This document shows, in pieces, positions 60,187 through 64,000 of a stretch of 64,000 bases of DNA (position 1 is its first letter; every line of letters starts with the position of its first letter). Both the position numbers and the translations under genes were made by a program. The notes below the pieces were generated by a model. That model worked only from the letters and a program-made list of their open reading frames with translations. It had not been told where the DNA came from and ran no database searches. The stretch is from NCBI RefSeq assembly GCF_047250385.1, contig NZ_JBLBVM010000040.1, forward strand, positions 32,722-96,721, read 5' to 3'. The DNA is from Glaciecola sp047250385. Lineage in GTDB: Bacteria; Pseudomonadota; Gammaproteobacteria; Enterobacterales; Alteromonadaceae.

Positions 60187-61632
60187 ATGCATTCAGTAGT
60201 TATCGTTGGAACAGGTTTTGGAGCAATTTCAGCGGCAATAGCTTTGTTGAAAAGGGACATTCGAGATTTTGTAATGCTAGAGCGACGTGGATTCGCCGGT
60301 GGCACTTGGTTACAAAATCGTTACCCTGGAGCAGCAGTTGATGTGCAATCGCCATTATACAGCATATCCGGTGAGCCTTATGCATGGTCTCACTTATTCG
60401 CAAAACAAAACCAGTTAGCTGATTACACTCAGGGCCTGATTGAAAAATACTTGCTTGCTGAACATATAAAATTGAATGCAGAGGTCATGTCTTCTGTTTG
60501 GTGTGATGATCATTGGCAAGTGACTCTCGCAAATCAAGACATACTCTCTTGTAAAACGATTATCAATGCTACGGGGCCATTGAGCACGCCTATCATCCCC
60601 GACTTTGAAGGGTTTGAACGATTCAAAGGACAAAGTTTCCATACCAATGATTGGCAACATGATGTCGACATTAAAGATAAAAATGTTGCGATTATTGGTA
60701 GCGGAGCCAGTGCAGTGCAAGTTATTCCAGCCATTATCGACAAAGTTAAAAAGCTCCATGTAATTCAACGAACGCCACACTGGGTATTGCCACGTTTAGA
60801 TTGGGCGTTTCCACCTTGGCTGAGTAAATTCTTAGCATTTCGACCGATATATACGTTTATTCGTTGGTGTATTTATTGGTCGTTGGAAGTACGTGTCTTG
60901 GCATTCAAATATAATCACACCTTACTTAAAATTGTAGGTGAATGGCCTGCGAGGAAGCATCTAAAGAAGCAAGTTCATGATGACAATCTGCGCAAAAAGT
61001 TAACACCGGATTTTACGATTGGTTGTAAGCGGATCATTATCTCAAATAATTACTATCCAGCCCTTCAAAGGCCGAATTGCGAACTGCATGATCAGCAAGA
61101 TACGCTTTTAGGCTTTACAGAAAAAGGCCTGTCCTTCGAGGGTTCTGGCGAGGTAGAAGCTGATGTTGTCATTTTCGCGACAGGTTACAACGCCGCGGAC
61201 TCTATGGTTTCCTATGATGTTACCGGAAAGAATGGCGCTTCATTAGCGCAGCAATGGGAAGATTATCCACGAGCCTACTTAGGCACTTCAATCCCTAAGT
61301 TTCCAAACTTCTTCGTGATTACTGGGCCAAACACAGGTATTGGTCATACTAGTGCTATTTTCGTTATCGAATCACAAATGAAGTACGTGATGCGTTGTAT
61401 CGATATCTTACAAGATGACAAGATTAAGTCTCTTGAACCAAGTCAAGCGGCTGAGTGCGAATACACACAAATGGTACATGCTGAAATGGAAAAAACAGTC
61501 TGGAAAACCGGCGGTTGCACAAGCTGGTATCAGAATAAGCAAGGGAAAGTGATAGCGATGTTCCCGGGTTTTAGTTTCACTTTTAGAAAGCTCTGCAAAA
61601 GATTCGTTTATGCGCATCATCTAATTGAATGA
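60187..61632 (+). CDS. Flavin-containing monooxygenase (Baeyer-Villiger type)
   Basis: A 481-residue FAD/NADPH enzyme. The FAD Rossmann motif is VIVGTGFGAISAA (near residue 4-16), the NADPH one IGSGASAVQVIP (about 170). Between them, FKGQSFHTNDW is the Baeyer-Villiger fingerprint (FxGxxxHTxxW), so it probably inserts oxygen beside a carbonyl or oxidises N/S atoms. The segment FPNFFVITGPNTGIGHTSA near 380 is usual for this class. No signal peptide. It is followed by the deiodinase-like gene with a 72-base gap, on the same strand. Confidence 0.88.
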   Translation: MHSVVIVGTGFGAISAAIALLKRDIRDFVMLERRGFAGGTWLQNRYPGAAVDVQSPLYSISGEPYAWSHLFAKQNQLADYTQGLIEKYLLAEHIKLNAEVMSSVWCDDHWQVTLANQDILSCKTIINATGPLSTPIIPDFEGFERFKGQSFHTNDWQHDVDIKDKNVAIIGSGASAVQVIPAIIDKVKKLHVIQRTPHWVLPRLDWAFPPWLSKFLAFRPIYTFIRWCIYWSLEVRVLAFKYNHTLLKIVGEWPARKHLKKQVHDDNLRKKLTPDFTIGCKRIIISNNYYPALQRPNCELHDQQDTLLGFTEKGLSFEGSGEVEADVVIFATGYNAADSMVSYDVTGKNGASLAQQWEDYPRAYLGTSIPKFPNFFVITGPNTGIGHTSAIFVIESQMKYVMRCIDILQDDKIKSLEPSQAAECEYTQMVHAEMEKTVWKTGGCTSWYQNKQGKVIAMFPGFSFTFRKLCKRFVYAHHLIE

Positions 61633-61710
61633 CAGCTTTGTTTAAAACTTCTCGCACGCTATACTTGCGCGAATAAACATCACTGACTAATTAAACTGAA
61701 CTGGTTGCCA

Positions 61711-62385
61711 ATGAAAGATCACAATGCATCACCTTTATCCGATTATATTGAGTACCCGCAAGAAGAAATGATGGAGCGTTCTTTAGCTTTTTATGAAGAT
61801 ATTAAGCGCCGCCATAGTATTCGTAAGTTCAGTGACAGACCCGTTCCTCAAAGTATTATTGAAAACTGTATAAAAGCAGCAGGCACTGCGCCAAACGGTG
61901 CAAATCATCAGCCTTGGCACTTTGTTGCGATTCATTCTGCCGATGTAAAAAAGCAAGTACGAGAGCAAGCGGAATTGCATGAACAGGGTTTTTATTCCGG
62001 TCGTGCGGGTGAAGAATGGCTCGAAGCATTGCAGCCGCTCGGTACGGATGCTAATAAACCATATCTTGAACACGCGCCTTGGTTAATTGCGATTTTTAGT
62101 CAGAAAAAAGGCGGCGTGACGCCGGGTGAGAAACACACTAACTATTACGTACATGAGTCGGTTGGTATTGCCACTGGCTTTTTGATTACGGCTTTGCACA
62201 ATGCAGGCTTAGTGACCTTAACTCATACACCTAAACCCATGTCTTTTCTTTCAAAAATATGTGAAAGACCAGATGATGAACGTCCTTACATGTTGTTGAT
62301 CGCCGGTTATCCTGCTGAAGATGCAACGGTCCCAGAACACGCAAAGAACAAAAAATCACTCGATGAAATTTGTACATTTTTGTAA
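61711..62385 (+). CDS. Iodotyrosine deiodinase-like nitroreductase-family flavoprotein
   Basis: FMN enzyme of the nitroreductase superfamily, 224 residues from ATG 61711. Its C-terminal half (HYYVHESVGIATGFLITALHNAGLVTLTHTPKP in outline; short part: GIATGFLITALHNAGLVTLT) closely resembles animal iodotyrosine deiodinase. The residues that bind the zwitterion of iodotyrosine are all here: Glu91 and Tyr95 in HEQGFYSG and Lys116 in NKPYLEHAP. Other parts are RRHSIRKFSDRPVP (FMN phosphate) and TAPNGANHQPWHF. True deiodinases remove I, Br or Cl from halotyrosines. It is flanked by a monooxygenase and a ThrE-like exporter gene. Confidence 0.85.
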   Translation: MKDHNASPLSDYIEYPQEEMMERSLAFYEDIKRRHSIRKFSDRPVPQSIIENCIKAAGTAPNGANHQPWHFVAIHSADVKKQVREQAELHEQGFYSGRAGEEWLEALQPLGTDANKPYLEHAPWLIAIFSQKKGGVTPGEKHTNYYVHESVGIATGFLITALHNAGLVTLTHTPKPMSFLSKICERPDDERPYMLLIAGYPAEDATVPEHAKNKKSLDEICTFL

Positions 62386-62401
62386 TTAGAGAAAACGTAA
62401 A

Positions 62402-63628
62402 TTGAACACTCAAGAATTTATCCAAATACGCCGCTTCATTGTGAAGCTAGGCAAAATGTTGCACAAGTACGGTACACCTGCATTTCGCCTTGAAGCCTAC
62501 CTGCTAGAAGTATCATCATATTTGGGAGTTCATGCATCATTTATCGCAACCCCCACATCCATTATCTTCGTTATCTGGAGTGATAAGCACGAAGACGAAT
62601 ACAACCACGCCGCTCGCTTACAGCCCGGTGATTTGGATATGAGTGCTTTATCTCTTACGGATGAGCTAGCCAATGAACTCTTGTCGGGTAAAGTGAGTTT
62701 AACGGAAGCAGATAAACGTTTAGATACGATTAACGCAATGCCCAGCCCCTATGGGAAATTAGTGACAGGATGCGGATTTGCATTAGCGACTGGTTCATTT
62801 TCAATGCTAATGGGTGCTAGCTTAGCCGAAATTTTATGGACCAGCTTACTCGGTATCGTCGCTTATCTTTGGGTGCTTTGGTCGCAGCGCTCTAAACGCG
62901 TCAACTTGATGCTAGAACCTGTCACTTCTTTCGTCGCAGGTATCTTGGCCTGCGCAATCAGCCGTTATTTCGACCCCGGTATTAACATTCCCTTGATGGT
63001 ACTGTCTTCAGTCATTGTACTGGTTCCTGGTTTAGCCTTGACGATGGGCTTAGCGGAACTCTCATCTCGAAATTTGGTTTCTGGTACCGCGCGAATAATG
63101 GATGCGATTATGCAACTGTTTAAACTCTATTTCGGTGCGTTTCTTGGGGTTGCAGTGGGTTTCAGTTTATTTGGTCAGAACGAATATTTCCCTGCGCCAT
63201 CATTACCCTACTGGGCGACATGGTTGGCCGTTGGATTGTTATGTTTCGCCTTGGTTCCCATTTTTCGAACACGTATTAAGCATATCCCGTGGGCTTTCGT
63301 TTCGGCCTTCATCGCATATGGCGTGACCGTTTACAGTTCAATTTATATGGACCAAACCTTTGGTACCTTTTTAGGTGCATTTGCATTAGGTGCGTTTGCG
63401 AATGTTTTTACTCGTATAGCAAACCAACCTTCTACGATTGTGGCGATGCATGGTTTAATAGTGTTGGTTCCGGGCTCTAAGACGTATATTGGCTTGAATT
63501 CGTTTATCTCTGGGCAGGATTTCGTGCAGGCAGATCATGTAGGGCAAGAGGTGTTCTTAATTTTCATGTCTTTATTAGCTGGGCTAATATTCGCCAATGT
63601 AGTAATGCCGACGAAGAAGGCGCTGTAG
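62402..63628 (+). CDS. Threonine/serine exporter family protein (ThrE-like)
   Basis: A 408-residue protein with a soluble N-terminal DUF1212-type part (LHKYGTPAFRLEAYL, FIATPTSIIFVIWSD) and about ten membrane helices in the C-terminal two thirds, in two repeated halves (VLVPGLALTMGLAELSSRN and VLVPGSKTYIGLNSF mark the two). Corynebacterium ThrE exports threonine and serine with the same layout. It starts at a TTG only 16 bases after the deiodinase-like stop, so the two genes are likely one transcript; export of an amino acid or halotyrosine product is possible but not shown. Confidence 0.85.
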   Translation: MNTQEFIQIRRFIVKLGKMLHKYGTPAFRLEAYLLEVSSYLGVHASFIATPTSIIFVIWSDKHEDEYNHAARLQPGDLDMSALSLTDELANELLSGKVSLTEADKRLDTINAMPSPYGKLVTGCGFALATGSFSMLMGASLAEILWTSLLGIVAYLWVLWSQRSKRVNLMLEPVTSFVAGILACAISRYFDPGINIPLMVLSSVIVLVPGLALTMGLAELSSRNLVSGTARIMDAIMQLFKLYFGAFLGVAVGFSLFGQNEYFPAPSLPYWATWLAVGLLCFALVPIFRTRIKHIPWAFVSAFIAYGVTVYSSIYMDQTFGTFLGAFALGAFANVFTRIANQPSTIVAMHGLIVLVPGSKTYIGLNSFISGQDFVQADHVGQEVFLIFMSLLAGLIFANVVMPTKKAL

Positions 63629-63979
63629 GCCCTCGAAGTTGTTAACTAGATAATAAAGGTGCTAGCAAAACTATAAAGTTGTTAAGTTTGAAATCGGTCA
63701 CCTTTGCCCCAGTTTCTTGCCTGTCACCACCGCCTACGCGGTGGTCTCCTTGAGCGAAAAGCGAAAGCTCAAACTACCTTGGCCGAACAGCCGCTTTGCC
63801 CAAGTTAACGGTTCGATTAACACACAAATTTTGAATCAACCAACACGTCATTCCTGCGAAGGCACTGAGGGATCCCCATTTTTTACGAGGCCATGCTATA
63901 TATTCGTTTTTTATAGTCTTTGTTAAGATTTCGCACCCCTTGACTGAATAATGCAATCACTCTCCTAAAGGTGAAGTGA
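63629..63979. other. 351-base intergenic region with inverted repeats
   Basis: No convincing gene. It holds ACCACCGC-CTAC-GCGGTGGT (63726-63745), TTGAGC/GCTCAA (63750-63755 and 63767-63772), and a CGTCATTCCTGCGAAGGC-like segment (63846-63863) of the kind often found as a dispersed repeat in marine gammaproteobacteria. A small plus-strand frame across it has no gene-like features. Confidence 0.6.
63726..63772. repeat. Adjacent inverted repeats (REP-like)
   Basis: Two hairpins within 47 bases: a perfect 8-bp stem ACCACCGC/GCGGTGGT with a 4-base loop, then TTGAGC/GCTCAA. No T run follows either in a typical terminator position. Such GC-rich pairs resemble REP units. Confidence 0.5.
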
Positions 63980-64000
63980 ATGAGTATGTTTTTGGCGAGA
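63980..64000 (+). CDS. Possible start of a gene running out of the window
   Basis: ATG at 63980 is preceded by AAAGGTG at about 8 bases, and the frame (MSMFLAR) stays open to the edge. Too short to name. Only the ribosome-binding site supports it. Confidence 0.35.

Noticed and set aside
63717..63926. 69-residue plus-strand frame at the window end
   Set aside because: It runs through inverted repeats and the CGTCATTCCTGCGAAGGC-like segment; this translation is a well-known artefact of such repeats.
1..64000. CRISPR arrays, rRNA, transposases, integrases
   Set aside because: I looked for regularly spaced repeats and for typical transposase or integrase motifs and found none.

Overview
The window reads as chromosomal DNA of a marine gammaproteobacterium, most likely Alteromonadales. 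This is inferred from the AT-rich coding style, ArcA, DarP/PmbA, TrmB/MutY/YggX gene order, a SapC-family protein, Cry-DASH, an AcuI-type acrylyl-CoA reductase and several outer-membrane porins. It is densely coded (about 55 genes). I see no insertion sequence, prophage, rRNA or CRISPR. There is one tRNA (Phe, GAA anticodon).

Layout. 1-6300: tail of an acyltransferase (FabD-like) gene, then the phosphate-uptake operon pstS-pstC-pstA-pstB-phoU behind a three-repeat Pho box. 6400-8700: DUF4198 periplasmic protein and a general porin. 8750-10100: ArsR-type repressor divergent from a rhodanese and an OsmC-like protein, with a perfect palindrome between them (probable persulfide/sulfane-sulfur response). 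10150-14200: SGNH-type lipoprotein followed by a DevB-DevC-DevA-like ABC export system. 14450-21900: AcuI, a J-domain protein, a class 3 lipase with a lysine-rich tail next to a pesticin-like lysozyme, a glutaredoxin-MauE fusion, a chemoreceptor and a YciI-like protein. 22000-32900: response regulator-PAS-GGDEF-EAL protein, GDSL hydrolase, DHH phosphoesterase, RIO kinase, KatG, an APH-fold kinase, a kynureninase-like PLP enzyme and a type IV pilin-like protein. 33400-38340: molybdenum hydroxylase operon with its own cofactor-maturation genes. 38500-46000: SapC, a PEP-CTERM-like secreted protein, VOC protein, Cry-DASH, an SRPBCC pseudogene, a DUF885 metallopeptidase-like protein and an OprB-like porin. 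46250-56900: a large Ig-like lipoprotein, darP, pmbA, arcA, glgA, rsmC, trmB, mutY, yggX. 57000-64000: tRNA-Phe, a LicD-like/TylF-like pair, a TPR-like protein, a Baeyer-Villiger-type monooxygenase, an iodotyrosine deiodinase-like flavoprotein, a ThrE-type exporter and a short repeat-bearing intergenic region.

The most interesting signals are: the deiodinase-like protein that keeps the Glu/Tyr/Lys substrate lid of true iodotyrosine deiodinases and sits between a flavin monooxygenase and an amino-acid exporter gene; the lipase/lysozyme neighbour pair without signal peptides; the sulfur-responsive module with a clear operator; the PEP-CTERM-like sorting tail; and a decayed SRPBCC gene in what looks like an empty gap. 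Functional calls rest on motifs read by eye; no database search was run.
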